A stretch of DNA of 64,000 nucleotides from Nodularia sp. NIES-3585 (GCF_002218065.1 NZ_BDUB01000001.1:1930711-1994710), one strand, 5' to 3'; counted from the first letter of the stretch, positions 9,897 through 18,142 are shown. The notes: generated by a model from the letters alone, not told the origin. Made by a program: numbers and translations.

Positions 9897-10103
9897 CATT
9901 GGATTTCGGCGATGAACTTATTTTTGGGTACTTGGCAAGGTACGAAAGAAGCCCGAACTGGTTATTGGTTACGCTGGTGGGATCAGGAGGGTAACTTGTT
10001 ACCTTGGGCTGTGGAACAACTTGAACAAGAACGCCAGCAAAAAGAACTGCTGATGGCTTATTTGCGATCGCAAGGTATTGACCCCAACAATTTACCCAGA
10101 TAA
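9895..10103 (+). pseudogene. Uma2-family nuclease-like gene, 3' fragment
   Basis: The frame from about 9895 reads HWISAMNLFLGTWQGTKEAR, then TGYWLRWWDQEGNLLPWAVEQ and a coiled C-terminus ending DPNNLPR. This is the usual end of cyanobacterial Uma2/DUF820 proteins. An internal ATG at 9912 exists, but the piece lacks the catalytic core supplied by the 5' fragment (8225-8656). It should be read as the distal half of the same broken gene. Confidence 0.75.
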
Positions 10104-10113
10104 TTCAGTATAT

Positions 10114-10611
10114 TTACTGTGACTGACGGCAGTATTTATTCAGGTCTTCTGCTAACTCATCCGATTTTTTACCTGCACTCTCGGCTGATGTCAAAGATGT
10201 ATCAATTTCTGTTCTCGCTTTTTGGAGTTTTTCCCTACCTGCTGGTGATGCTTCCGCACTTTTAGCTACACCAAGAGCAAGAGAAGCTTTAGCGATCGCT
10301 TGACTCAGATTCTCGAAGATCCTCGCAAAATCGTTTTGAAATTCTTTGAGATTTGGGTCTGTCAAATTCAGTTTTTCTAAAGATTGGGTGATCACTTGCA
10401 AATCCCTCGAAAGTTGCAAACTTGTGATCACCTGCTCTCCTTTATTTTGATCAATCAAAGAGTTGCCGGCATTCACCACCTGAATCAGTCGCTGACATTG
10501 GGTGACTTGATCCTCACAACTACTAACCAGTAAAGCAATACTCAAACTCACAGGAGCAATTACAATCAACTTACGCCACACAGACAATTCCTCATCACCA
10601 ATAAAACCCAA
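10114..10611 (-). CDS. Putative lipoprotein, helical, unknown function
   Basis: Protein of 165 aa with an N-terminal hydrophobic segment ending in a lipobox-like LLVSSC (about residues 26-31), so it is probably anchored to a membrane after signal peptidase II cleavage. The rest is predicted mostly helical, with regularly spaced Leu/Ile and charged residues (for example VITQSLEKLNLTDPNLKEFQ). I do not recognise a characterised family; similar lipoproteins are conserved in cyanobacteria. It lies 10 bp from the convergent Uma2 remnant and downstream of the cbiO gene on the same strand with a 104-bp gap. Confidence 0.65.
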   Translation of the reverse strand: MGFIGDEELSVWRKLIVIAPVSLSIALLVSSCEDQVTQCQRLIQVVNAGNSLIDQNKGEQVITSLQLSRDLQVITQSLEKLNLTDPNLKEFQNDFARIFENLSQAIAKASLALGVAKSAEASPAGREKLQKARTEIDTSLTSAESAGKKSDELAEDLNKYCRQSQ

Positions 10612-10715
10612 ATAATACTAGCTAATAATTTAGCTATTTTGCGGTTTTGCAGAGGATGTTTTTCAAAGCAAAGTCTGCCTTTCCTGGGGAACAAGATGCG
10701 GTCAAAGCTTGAGCC

Positions 10716-11483
10716 TCACCAATCTACTGGCAAACCCAACTCGTTTAAAGTCTCTTTATCTTGCAAAAGTGCTTGAATCTTACTGTCTATGTGAATGCGT
10801 CCACCAGATAGCACCAAAGCACGTTGAGTCACTTTCCCCAACCAATGTAATTCATGGGAAGCAATTAACATTACCTGCACTGGCAAATTTAACAATACTT
10901 GTGCTAAATGCCGTCGCCATGAGGGATCAAGTCCGTTAGTTGGTTCATCTAAAATCAAAATTGTCGGCTCTAGGGCTAAAATCGCCGCTAAAGCAGCAAG
11001 TCGTCTTTGTCCTCCAGAAAGTTCATGAGTGGAACGGTTCGCGTAGGCTTCTAGACCAAAATCTGTTAATAATTGCCTAGCTCGATCAATGGCTACAGCT
11101 GGAGGAACACCATAATTGCGCGGACCAAAGGTAATATCTTCTAAGATGGTGGGCATAAATAATTGATCATTGGCATCTTGAAAGCCAAAACCAATGTAAC
11201 GTCGCACTTGGGGAAGGGTTTTCGGTTCTAAAGGGATACCATTAATCAAGATTTTTCCCGAAGTTGGTTGTTTTAAGCCAATGAGATTTTCTAATAAAGT
11301 ACTTTTACCAGAACCAGTTGCACCCATCAAGGCCACGCGTAGCTGACCGCCGTAGGCATCGCCTGCATTCAAATTAAAAGAAACATCTTGCAACACTGGC
11401 TCCTGGTTATTGTAGGCATATACCAGATTTTGCACCTCAATGACTGTGGTGGGAAGTTGGGGATCAGAAGTCAAAGGTTTCAA
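10716..11483 (-). CDS. cbiO: ECF transporter ATPase (CbiO/NikO-type), with 7-residue repeat insertion
   Basis: ATP-binding subunit of an energy-coupling factor importer for Ni2+ or Co2+. Walker A GATGSGKSTLLENL lies near residue 54, the ABC signature LSGGQRRLAALAAILAL near residue 155, and Walker B TILILDEPTNGLDPS near residue 175; a switch histidine follows in IASHELHW. Directly before Walker A the usual AGD-RVALMG is split by AYGGQLR, encoded by a short dispersed repeat (about 11336-11360). It is the last gene of the cluster cbiM-cbiQ-cbiO, 10 bp after cbiQ. The insertion lies just before the P-loop strand and may or may not be tolerated. Confidence 0.88.
   Translation of the reverse strand: MKPLTSDPQLPTTVIEVQNLVYAYNNQEPVLQDVSFNLNAGDAYGGQLRVALMGATGSGKSTLLENLIGLKQPTSGKILINGIPLEPKTLPQVRRYIGFGFQDANDQLFMPTILEDITFGPRNYGVPPAVAIDRARQLLTDFGLEAYANRSTHELSGGQRRLAALAAILALEPTILILDEPTNGLDPSWRRHLAQVLLNLPVQVMLIASHELHWLGKVTQRALVLSGGRIHIDSKIQALLQDKETLNELGLPVDW
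11336..11360 (-). repeat. Short dispersed repeat inside cbiO
   Basis: On the gene strand this reads GGCGATGCCTACGGCGGTCA followed by GCTACGC, encoding GDAYGGQLR. It resembles the GATGTCTACGAC...CTACGC repeat at 5671-5700 and other Nostocales units of the GCGATGCCTACGGCGG type. The seven extra codons keep the reading frame. Confidence 0.65.
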
Positions 11484-11493
11484 GATACCTGCG

Positions 11494-12147
11494 CTAAATA
11501 TTGTAAGAAGTGATGGTTAAGCCAGAGGCGATCGCCCAAGCTACCAGTAAGACAAAACGCTCTTTTGGTCTAAATGTCGCATCTACAGGTAACTGTCCAT
11601 TGTAACCACGAATTACCATTGCCGCATAAACACGCTCTGCCCGATCTAAACTGCGGAGATATAAGGCTCCAATCATCGCCGCACTTGTGTAGCGTAACCA
11701 TCCCACCGTACCATTTAAACCCCGCAATTGAGCGCTGCGCTGCATCCGTGTGACTTCATCGAGCAAAATTTCTAGATACTGCCCAGCTAATAATAAATTA
11801 GCTTTGATCGGTGCGGGGACGGGTAAACTTTTCAGGGCAATACCAAAACTATGGGGAGGTAAGGTTAACAAAAAACTATTCATGGTCACCAGACAAACCA
11901 GAGAACGCACCAATAAAAAACTCGCTCGTTCCCATCCCAAGGGTAATGCCATGAATGAGAGGAAAATTAATTCAGTGCCGAGGAGTCCGCCTAATTGGGG
12001 AATGGGTACGCGCAAAAATGCTGCCCAAACCAGAGCGATCGCTCCATATATCCCCAAGCACAGCCAAGCATTAAACTGTAGTAAAGCTGCCCCCACTACA
12101 ATGACTAAAGACAAATGCAAACGTAACGGCAAAGCCAGTTTAAGCAT
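11494..12147 (-). CDS. cbiQ: ECF transporter transmembrane subunit CbiQ
   Basis: Energy-coupling membrane subunit (T component), 217 aa, with about five hydrophobic segments. It carries the CbiQ coupling-helix motifs EVTRMQRSAQLRG (about residues 133-145) and DRAERVYAAMVIRGYNG (about residues 168-184), whose A-R-G signatures contact the ATPases. It overlaps the end of cbiM by 8 bp, showing translational coupling. It works with the fused CbiM/N protein upstream and CbiO downstream to import Ni2+ or Co2+. Confidence 0.9.
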   Translation of the reverse strand: MLKLALPLRLHLSLVIVVGAALLQFNAWLCLGIYGAIALVWAAFLRVPIPQLGGLLGTELIFLSFMALPLGWERASFLLVRSLVCLVTMNSFLLTLPPHSFGIALKSLPVPAPIKANLLLAGQYLEILLDEVTRMQRSAQLRGLNGTVGWLRYTSAAMIGALYLRSLDRAERVYAAMVIRGYNGQLPVDATFRPKERFVLLVAWAIASGLTITSYNI

Positions 12148-13063
12148 TCTTAGGTTTCACCACCTTGGCAATCCCAAAAGCAACAGCAAAGCAAACTGCC
12201 GAACCCACTAATCCCGCAATACTCGTACTAATTGCTCCTAAACCCTCAATACCATAGTCAGCTAAGGGTGTTGGGACTTCTATTCGCACTTGCTCTGCTA
12301 AATCTATAAAACCTACGTTTTCTGCAACTCTTTCCAAACCATCAGGCCATCCTGAAGCCACTAAAGATAACACACCGGCAACTAATAAAATACTGATTAC
12401 AGGAACCAACCAACTTTTAAACTGCTGCTCCTCTCCTGGTAGTAAATCAGGTCTGGCTTTCGCTAGGTAAACCAGTACACCACCAGTAATTAAGCCTTCG
12501 CCTATCCCAATTAGAATATGTACTCCAGTCATGGCTGGTAAAACTATAGCGGCGGATGCAGTTCCAGAAAGCACTAACTGAATGGCACAAGCTACAGAGG
12601 CCACAACTATGCTGACACCAGCCGCAATCCCAGCTGCTAGGGGTAAACGACCTTTAGAGCCTCCAAATAGCCGTTGTAAGGTTTGGGTTAACACCCAGCC
12701 CACCCAAACAGCAATCACTCCCGCATTTAAAATATTGGCTCCCAAGGCTGTGATTCCACCATCGGCAAATAGCACAGCTTGAATAATAAAAACCGTGGTA
12801 ATGGACAACATCGCTGCCCAAGGGCTACCCAGAACTATGGCCGCTAAGGTTCCCCCCAGCAGGTGACCACTTGTGCCTCCTGCTACCGGAAAATTGACCA
12901 TCTGGGCGGCAAAAATAAACGCCGTCGTTAAGCCGAGTATGGGGGCGCGACGGATACCAAAGGCTTCTTGCGATCGCCCACAAGCAACAACAAGTGCGAT
13001 CGCACTCACTAAACCAGTCGCCCCAGCTACGGGAACAGAAATAAATCCATCAGGAATATGCAT
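12140..13063 (-). CDS. cbiM: ECF transporter substrate-specific subunit CbiM/NikM fused to PDGLE domain
   Basis: Substrate-binding membrane subunit of a nickel or cobalt ECF importer. The N-terminus MHIPDGF carries the metal-coordinating Met-His motif and must be the true start, since the free N-terminus takes part in metal binding. About seven membrane segments follow. From about residue 230, SGWPDGLERVAENVGF marks a fused PDGLE (CbiN-like) domain with a final transmembrane helix, so no separate cbiN is needed. Length is 307 aa. It is first in the cbiM-cbiQ-cbiO cluster and is preceded by a palindrome at 13082-13097. Fused MN architecture is common in NikMN systems, which favours nickel, but metal choice cannot be read from sequence alone. 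Confidence 0.9.
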   Translation of the reverse strand: MHIPDGFISVPVAGATGLVSAIALVVACGRSQEAFGIRRAPILGLTTAFIFAAQMVNFPVAGGTSGHLLGGTLAAIVLGSPWAAMLSITTVFIIQAVLFADGGITALGANILNAGVIAVWVGWVLTQTLQRLFGGSKGRLPLAAGIAAGVSIVVASVACAIQLVLSGTASAAIVLPAMTGVHILIGIGEGLITGGVLVYLAKARPDLLPGEEQQFKSWLVPVISILLVAGVLSLVASGWPDGLERVAENVGFIDLAEQVRIEVPTPLADYGIEGLGAISTSIAGLVGSAVCFAVAFGIAKVVKPKNA

Positions 13064-13081
13064 TATGTACTTTGTATTGAA

Positions 13082-13097
13082 TGTGTGAACTCACACA
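13082..13097. promoter_or_regulatory. Palindrome upstream of cbiM, possible operator
   Basis: TGTGTGA-AC-TCACACA, perfect 7-bp arms with a 2-bp spacer, 18 bp upstream of the cbiM start codon. Its position fits a metal-responsive repressor site or the leader of the mRNA. It does not match the enterobacterial NikR spacing (GTATGA-N16-TCATAC). The remainder of the 457-bp gap (13064-13520) is AT-rich with the hairpin at 13158-13176 and no gene seen. Confidence 0.4.
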
Positions 13098-13157
13098 ATA
13101 TAAATAATGTAATTACGGTATCACATTAATAGAAAACAGAATTTCGCTGGCTTTTGC

Positions 13158-13176
13158 AATCCCCTATTGGGGGATT
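13158..13176. terminator. Hairpin between the two ECF clusters
   Basis: AATCCCC-TATTG-GGGGATT hairpin located 345 bp after cbiO2 and about 95 bp before cbiM1 on the minus strand. It is followed by TTTT on the plus strand but not by a T run on the minus strand, so it could be a weak terminator, an attenuator or simply a repeat. Confidence 0.35.
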
Positions 13177-13520
13177 TTACTGTATTAGTCAGAGAATCCA
13201 TATAATAAATTTTTCGTTAAATAATATACTTGTTTCTCATAATAATCAACTGGGAACTAGAAATGAAGTTCTAGTAAAATTACTTATGTAGCTTTGGGGG
13301 GCATGAGATTTTTCGGGTATTATGAGTAGTTTGGATAAATAAATTCACGCAGAGGCGCAGAGTCGCAGAGAAGAAGAGTTAGAGTTATGTGATTTTGGCA
13401 TTTTATATCCCACATTCAGCTATTTTCAATGAATTAACCCAGGCTTTAAGGAAGTGCTAAGAACTGTAAGGATCGCACAGAGAAGAAAGTGTAGGCAGAA
13501 ATTTTGAACTGAACTGTATT

Positions 13521-14351
13521 CTAAAAGTAAGGAAACAGTTTCAATATTCTCTGCCGGAAGTCTGCTAAAATTGGCTCTTCTTCTGTTGGTTCTTGGGCAA
13601 ATAATATTTCAGATATCAGTGGCACTCCTAGCTGTAAATCTTCCAAAATTTTTCGCTGGCTAAATACATTTGGGGGTGTTCCTTCTAAGATCAGTTTTCC
13701 TCTATCCATCACAAATACCCAGTCTGCCCAACGGTATACTAAATCGAGGTCATGGGTTGCCATTAATATGGTTGTCCCAGAGGCATGAATGTTTTGCAGG
13801 GTTGCCATTAAGTTACGGGTATGTAACCTATCTAGATATGCTGTTGGTTCATCTAGTAATAGCAGTTCTGGTTTTAGCACCATGACATCAGCAATGGAAA
13901 CTCGTTTTTTCTGCCCCAAGCTGAGATGATGTACAGGTCTTTGGGCTAATTCAGTTAATCCAAACTCAACTAAAGCTTCTTGAATGCGTTGTTGAATTTC
14001 TGCTGTTGGTAACCCCAAATTACACAAGCCGTAAGAAATATCTTCTTCAACAGTCGAGGCTACCAATTGTTGCTCTGGATCTTGAAAAATTAGCCCGACT
14101 TTTTGGCGTAATTTTAGTAAGGATTTTCGATCATATTGTAGCGGTTGTCCTTGCCATTTAATATTTCCTTTTTGGGATTTATATAAACCATTAGCTAATA
14201 AAAATAGTGTGGTTTTACCGCAACCATTTTGACCTATTAATGCACATTTCTTTTTTGCTGGTATTTTTAGTGTTAAAGCATTTAAAACTAATTGTTCTGT
14301 GCCTGGATAGGTGTAATGCACCTGTTCAAATTCTAGTAATGATTCCTGCAT
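13521..14351 (-). CDS. cbiO: ECF transporter ATPase CbiO (second cluster)
   Basis: ATPase subunit of 276 aa. Walker A is GQNGCGKTTLFLLANG (about residue 39), the Q-loop region GLIFQDPEQQLVASTVEEDISYG is characteristic of ECF ATPases, the signature is LSLGQKKRVSIADVMVL (about residue 143), and Walker B ELLLLDEPTAYLD. No repeat insertion precedes its Walker A, unlike the other CbiO in this window. It is the last gene of a cbiM-cbiN-cbiQ-cbiO series. The 57-bp gap after cbiQ holds a small AAAAGCC/GGCTTTT hairpin (about 14359-14378), which could lower downstream expression. Confidence 0.92.
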   Translation of the reverse strand: MQESLLEFEQVHYTYPGTEQLVLNALTLKIPAKKKCALIGQNGCGKTTLFLLANGLYKSQKGNIKWQGQPLQYDRKSLLKLRQKVGLIFQDPEQQLVASTVEEDISYGLCNLGLPTAEIQQRIQEALVEFGLTELAQRPVHHLSLGQKKRVSIADVMVLKPELLLLDEPTAYLDRLHTRNLMATLQNIHASGTTILMATHDLDLVYRWADWVFVMDRGKLILEGTPPNVFSQRKILEDLQLGVPLISEILFAQEPTEEEPILADFRQRILKLFPYF

Positions 14352-14408
14352 AATAATGAAAAGCCTACTTTATCGGCTTTTTGACTTTTAACTTCCGCCT
14401 TGCAGTTT

Positions 14409-15194
14409 CTAGCCCCATGCCAATCCTATTAAAACTACACATCCGATAATTGCTTCTATGGCATAGCGTTTCGAGAGATGATAGCGATGGGGATGCCAAA
14501 CTTTAAATTCACCATTAAAACCCCGTGAGGCTAAACTTAAAGAAACTTGTTGATAATTTTCTAGGGTGCGCCTGAGTAGTTGTCCAATCAACAGGGATAA
14601 ACTTTTAATTCCAATTTTAAAAGTTCTGTAGCCACCACGAGACTGTTGTGCAGTCCAGACTTGGGAAGCTGTATTTAATAACACGAAAATAAAGCGGTAC
14701 ATTAATAATAAAATGTCTGTTAACAGGACTGGAAAACCAAAGCGTCGCAAGGTTTGTAAAAGTTCAGTAAATGGGATAGTTAACATTACAAAATATAAGC
14801 AAGAAAGTGATGCGATCGCTCGTGTTAGAATTTTCCATCCTTGCTCAATTCCATAATAACTGATGTATATATAATAAGAACCAATATTGAATCCCATTAT
14901 TGAATCGTTTTCGATAAAATTTAGGTGATTAATATGTATACCATTAATAACTAAAGCTGGCAAACTTGTTAACCAGAACAAAGTAGCAATATAAACTAGT
15001 TTTAGATATATTTTTAGGGGTATTTTAGCATAAATCACTGTCCAAATACTCATCCAGATGGCAGTTAAAATCTGTACTGGCGGATGAGCAAAGGCAGTGA
15101 TAATTAGTAAGGCGATCGCAAATAATAGTTTTTGCTCTGGCGCTAACCATCGCAACCGATTAGTATAAGCCAGAGTATCTATTTGCAGAGTCAT
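14409..15194 (-). CDS. cbiQ: ECF transporter transmembrane subunit CbiQ (second cluster)
   Basis: Membrane-spanning T component of 261 aa with about six hydrophobic segments. The region QVWTAQQSRGGYRTFKIGIK and the later YQQVSLSLASRGFNGEF are the two coupling-helix motifs (xRG type) of the CbiQ family. It overlaps the cbiN stop by 4 bp. With CbiM, CbiN and CbiO of the same cluster it forms a four-component cobalt or nickel importer. Confidence 0.9.
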   Translation of the reverse strand: MTLQIDTLAYTNRLRWLAPEQKLLFAIALLIITAFAHPPVQILTAIWMSIWTVIYAKIPLKIYLKLVYIATLFWLTSLPALVINGIHINHLNFIENDSIMGFNIGSYYIYISYYGIEQGWKILTRAIASLSCLYFVMLTIPFTELLQTLRRFGFPVLLTDILLLMYRFIFVLLNTASQVWTAQQSRGGYRTFKIGIKSLSLLIGQLLRRTLENYQQVSLSLASRGFNGEFKVWHPHRYHLSKRYAIEAIIGCVVLIGLAWG

Positions 15195-15493
15195 TCTTTA
15201 TTCCTTTGCTGCCGATTACGCTCCTTATATAATCCAATCACATAACCAATGACTCCAGCACCTAAAGCAGCTTGAGAGGTGAATAACAAGCTTTCTACTT
15301 CACCGCTAGGTGGTTCAAAAACAGGTTGAAACCAAGGTTCATATCCAGGCTGTACTTCCCCAATCGCTGCTTCGGCTTGGCCATCTGCACCACCAAATTC
15401 TGCGTCACGGATAAAGACTAAGGGGGCGACGGCTAAAGTGATCACGGCTAATATCAACAGCCAGTTATTCAATCCTTGTTTAGACTGATTCAT
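15191..15493 (-). CDS. cbiN: ECF transporter accessory subunit CbiN
   Basis: Small membrane protein of 100 aa with two transmembrane helices (about residues 10-28 and 70-88) around a periplasmic loop containing [22 protein letters not shown]. This is the hallmark CbiN loop that inserts next to CbiM and is required for cobalt uptake in CbiMNQO systems. It overlaps cbiM by 14 bp and cbiQ by 4 bp. A free-standing CbiN of this type favours cobalt as the substrate. Confidence 0.92.
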   Translation of the reverse strand: MNQSKQGLNNWLLILAVITLAVAPLVFIRDAEFGGADGQAEAAIGEVQPGYEPWFQPVFEPPSGEVESLLFTSQAALGAGVIGYVIGLYKERNRQQRNKE

Positions 15494-16292
15494 TATTTTG
15501 AGCTTCCCCTTTAATTAATTTCAATAGTGCGAGTTCTTGAGGCGTGTAGGATTGTAACCAGTTCCACACCAGCACAGTGAGCAATCCTTCACTAATTGCC
15601 AAGGGAACTTGAGTAATAGCAAAAATGCCCGCAAACTTAGCGAATGAAGCCATAAACCCACCCACAGGCGCAGGAAAAGCTAGGGCGAGTTGCACAGAGG
15701 TAATGAGATAAGTGAGTAAATTTGCCAAAGCTGCGGCTAAAAAGATGGCAATTCTTTGTTTACCAGTGAGCTGCTTTGTCAGATGATATATCCAGTAGGC
15801 GGCAAATGGACCAGCGATCGCCATGGAAAAAGCATTAGCTCCCAGTGTTGTTAAACCGCCATGCGCCATCAGCAACGCTTGAAACAATAAAACCAGCGTA
15901 CCCAACACTGACATAGCTAAAGGACCAAATAACACTGCTCCTAAGCCAGTACCTGTCGGATGGGAAGAACTACCTGTAACTGAAGGTATTTTCAGCGCTG
16001 ACAAAACAAAGGTAAAGGCTCCTGCTAATGCTAAAAGTAATTTTAGTTCTGGGTTAGCTTGGGTAATGCGAGTCAGCGATCGCAATCCTAAAACCAAAAA
16101 TGGTAAGGTTACCACCCACCAAAAAATCGCCCAACTCGCTGGTAAGTAGCCTTCCATAATGTGCATACCATAAGCTGGTGCAGATGCTCCCACGATGATG
16201 TAAAAGCTGAGAACCCCGATCAGAATTAGTGATCCAAGCTTTGATATGATAATGGTTTTTAACAATCTGTCTATCCTATAGATGTATTTCAA
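15480..16292 (-). CDS. cbiM: ECF transporter substrate-specific subunit CbiM (second cluster)
   Basis: Metal-binding membrane subunit of 270 aa. It has an N-terminal extension ending [20 protein letters not shown]. The segment before MHIMEGYLP is a cleavable signal, which leaves the Met-His metal-binding N-terminus typical of CbiM. Internal [15 protein letters not shown] and [15 protein letters not shown] are conserved family motifs. First gene of a tightly overlapping cbiMNQO cluster, 107 bp downstream of the sulfate-binding protein gene on the same strand. No cobalamin riboswitch was recognised in that gap. Confidence 0.92.
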   Translation of the reverse strand: MKYIYRIDRLLKTIIISKLGSLILIGVLSFYIIVGASAPAYGMHIMEGYLPASWAIFWWVVTLPFLVLGLRSLTRITQANPELKLLLALAGAFTFVLSALKIPSVTGSSSHPTGTGLGAVLFGPLAMSVLGTLVLLFQALLMAHGGLTTLGANAFSMAIAGPFAAYWIYHLTKQLTGKQRIAIFLAAALANLLTYLITSVQLALAFPAPVGGFMASFAKFAGIFAITQVPLAISEGLLTVLVWNWLQSYTPQELALLKLIKGEAQNNESV

Positions 16293-16399
16293 CGACTAAG
16301 TTTAAATCAATGTATATTCTAAACAACAATTAAAAATTCTCCCTGCAAAATACAATTTGTAAAAAACACCCTAACATCGCTTCAGAATATGAGTTGTGC

Positions 16400-17470
16400 C
16401 TAGCGTCCGGCTATATTCGCTTGCATGTCGTCAAAGATTGCGCCATCAGCAAAGAATTTGGGGCTGACTTGATTCCAACCGCCAAAATCGTCGATGGTGA
16501 ATAGATTAGATATTTGGGGATAAGTATCAGCAAATTCCGCTACTACTTCTGGGACTACTGGGCGGAATCCCACTTTGGCAAATTCGCGCTGGGCTGCGGG
16601 GGTAAACAGAAACTGCACAAAGGCTTCTGCTACTTCACGAGTGCCTCGCTGATCAACATAGCTATCTACTACGGCAATAGGATTATCGATAGAAATATTA
16701 ATTTCGGGAACTACGTAAGGTAAATTCTGTCCCTGCTGTTTAGCTAAGATGACCTCGTTTTCATAGTTAATCAGAGCATCTCCCTGTTTTTGGACAAAGA
16801 ATGCATCAGTTGCTTCACGAGCATCTCTTGGTAAAACTGGCACATTACGATAAACCTTAGTAACAAAGTCTTTCGCTTGTGCTTCCGTGCCGCCTGTTTT
16901 GGTAACTTTCCCCCACAAAGCCATGTAGTTCCAACGAGCGCCACCGGAGGTTTTCGGGTTAGCGGTAATCACGCTGACATCATCGCGGGCTAAATCATCC
17001 CAGTCTTTAATGTTTTTGGGGTTACCTTTGCGGGTAACTATAACACCCACAGAACGGTGAACAATACCATCTCCGTTCGGGGTCTTTTTTTCCCATCCTG
17101 GTTGAATCAGTCCGGCTTCCTGTATTTGCAAAGTATCTGCTGATAGTGCTAGGGCTACTATGTCGGCATCTAAACCGTCTATCACCGCACGGGTTTGGGA
17201 GCCTGAGCCGCCATAGCTTTGGTCAAATCTCACGGTTTGCCCAGTTTTTTCTTGCCACTCTTTAGCGAATAGGGGAATGATTTTTTCATAGGCGGCGCGG
17301 GTGACGGCGTAGCTTACCAGGGTTAGTTCTTTTGTTTCTGAAGTGTTACTACTACCAGGAGAAACAGAGCAGGCGGCGATTGCACCACTTAAACTGACTC
17401 CTACCAAAAACAGCGAAATAAAGCTTTTTAAAGACGTGCCTTTCCATCCATTGCAAATATCTAGCCACAT
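16400..17470 (-). CDS. sbpA: Sulfate ABC transporter substrate-binding protein
   Basis: Periplasmic sulfate/thiosulfate-binding protein of the Sbp/CysP family, 356 aa. It has a signal peptide with a possible lipobox (GAIAACS, about residue 34). Family landmarks are VSYAVTRAAYEKIIPLF, FDQSYGGSGSQTRAV (sulfate-binding loop), GLDADIVALALS, TANPKTSGGARWNYMALWG and INYENEV. The permease and ATPase genes are not in the window. Three copies of a 20-bp motif lie upstream (17498-17744), which suggests shared control, most likely sulfur-responsive. The start could also be internal to the annotated leader because the N-terminal 15 residues are unusually polar for a signal peptide. Confidence 0.92.
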   Translation of the reverse strand: MWLDICNGWKGTSLKSFISLFLVGVSLSGAIAACSVSPGSSNTSETKELTLVSYAVTRAAYEKIIPLFAKEWQEKTGQTVRFDQSYGGSGSQTRAVIDGLDADIVALALSADTLQIQEAGLIQPGWEKKTPNGDGIVHRSVGVIVTRKGNPKNIKDWDDLARDDVSVITANPKTSGGARWNYMALWGKVTKTGGTEAQAKDFVTKVYRNVPVLPRDAREATDAFFVQKQGDALINYENEVILAKQQGQNLPYVVPEINISIDNPIAVVDSYVDQRGTREVAEAFVQFLFTPAAQREFAKVGFRPVVPEVVAEFADTYPQISNLFTIDDFGGWNQVSPKFFADGAIFDDMQANIAGR

Positions 17471-17497
17471 ACCGACCTTATGCTCCTGAATTTAATC

Positions 17498-17517
17498 TAC
17501 GGTTAGTCTATCGAGTT
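17498..17517 (+). promoter_or_regulatory. 20-bp motif copy 1, putative operator
   Basis: TACGGTTAGTCTATCGAGTT. It matches the consensus TACGGTANNTCTRTCGRWTT seen five times in 17498-18142. It lies 27 bp upstream of the sbpA start codon, within the likely leader or promoter. Confidence 0.55.
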
Positions 17518-17632
17518 ACAAGACTTTATGAAATTAATTTTAGATATTACAGATAATTCCATGAAATAGCAAGATATTCACCATATTCTTGATTGAGATT
17601 ATGGTGATTGCATAATTTCCTGCCTATTTAAG

Positions 17633-17652
17633 TACGGTAGCTCTATCGATTT
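17633..17652 (+). promoter_or_regulatory. 20-bp motif copy 2, putative operator
   Basis: TACGGTAGCTCTATCGATTT, a close match to the other four copies. It is followed by ACCG, giving an imperfect dyad CGGTA...TACCG over the motif. Confidence 0.55.
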
Positions 17653-17724
17653 ACCGGATTATTTAAGTTATTTTTAGACCATCGCACAGCTAATCAAGCA
17701 ATGCAATCCCTTTACAAAACTATA

Positions 17725-17744
17725 TACGGTAACTCTATCAATTT
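17725..17744 (+). promoter_or_regulatory. 20-bp motif copy 3, putative operator
   Basis: TACGGTAACTCTATCAATTT, the same orientation as copies 1 and 2. It lies in the divergent interval (17471-17867) between sbpA and a small plus-strand gene. That interval otherwise holds AT-rich DNA and no gene. Confidence 0.55.
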
Positions 17745-17806
17745 ATAGTAGTTTAATTGTTGCGCTTTTGATGTTGCTGTGACATACTCTATTTAGTAAA
17801 TCCACA

Positions 17807-17826
17807 ATTCCGACAGATTTACCGTA
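17807..17826 (-). promoter_or_regulatory. 20-bp motif copy 4 (reverse), putative operator
   Basis: On the minus strand TACGGTAAATCTGTCGGAAT, oriented opposite to copies 1-3. It lies 41 bp upstream of the ATG of the small gene at 17868. It is part of a ~65-bp block repeated at 18123-18187. Confidence 0.55.
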
Positions 17827-17867
17827 GTTTAAAATCTCCCCCATAAATCTTGCTGCAAGAATTAATC

Positions 17868-18101
17868 ATGCTTAAAGAGATACAAGGACAGCAACTTCAC
17901 CATGATTTTACTTCTCAACAAAATTCTAGTATTGTGCAACTTCTTCTAGATTTGACTTTGGCAAATTATCGCTGGTATCGTCGCTTACAAGGTAATAGTT
18001 GGTGGCAAGTGGAAATTTCTTTATTTGATGATAGTCAAATCTTCTGGGTGCGTCATATGCCAGAATGTAAGTGCTGTATTATTCAAACAGAACAATACTA
18101 A
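17868..18101 (+). CDS. Small protein of unknown function
   Basis: Protein of 77 aa starting MLKEIQGQQLHHDF, with a Trp/Tyr-rich centre (NYRWYRRLQGNSWWQVEIS) and a Cys-rich end HMPECKCCIIQTEQY. I do not recognise the family. The ATG at 17868 is preferred because the same leader and first codons (ATTAATCATGCTTAAAGA) recur before the next small gene at 18185. Upstream lies a reverse copy of the putative sulfur-linked motif, so it may be co-regulated with the divergent sbpA. Confidence 0.5.
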   Translation: MLKEIQGQQLHHDFTSQQNSSIVQLLLDLTLANYRWYRRLQGNSWWQVEISLFDDSQIFWVRHMPECKCCIIQTEQY

Positions 18102-18122
18102 GAAACACTTGCTATAAACATA

Positions 18123-18142
18123 ATTCCGACAGACTTACCGTA
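18123..18142 (-). promoter_or_regulatory. 20-bp motif copy 5 (reverse), putative operator
   Basis: On the minus strand TACGGTAAGTCTGTCGGAAT, 42 bp before the ATG at 18185. It differs from copy 4 at one position. The motif and following leader are a duplicate of 17807-17870. Confidence 0.55.

Noticed and set aside
16293-16399. Cobalamin riboswitch before cbiM2
   Set aside because: No B12-box-like element or riboswitch core could be seen in this short gap.
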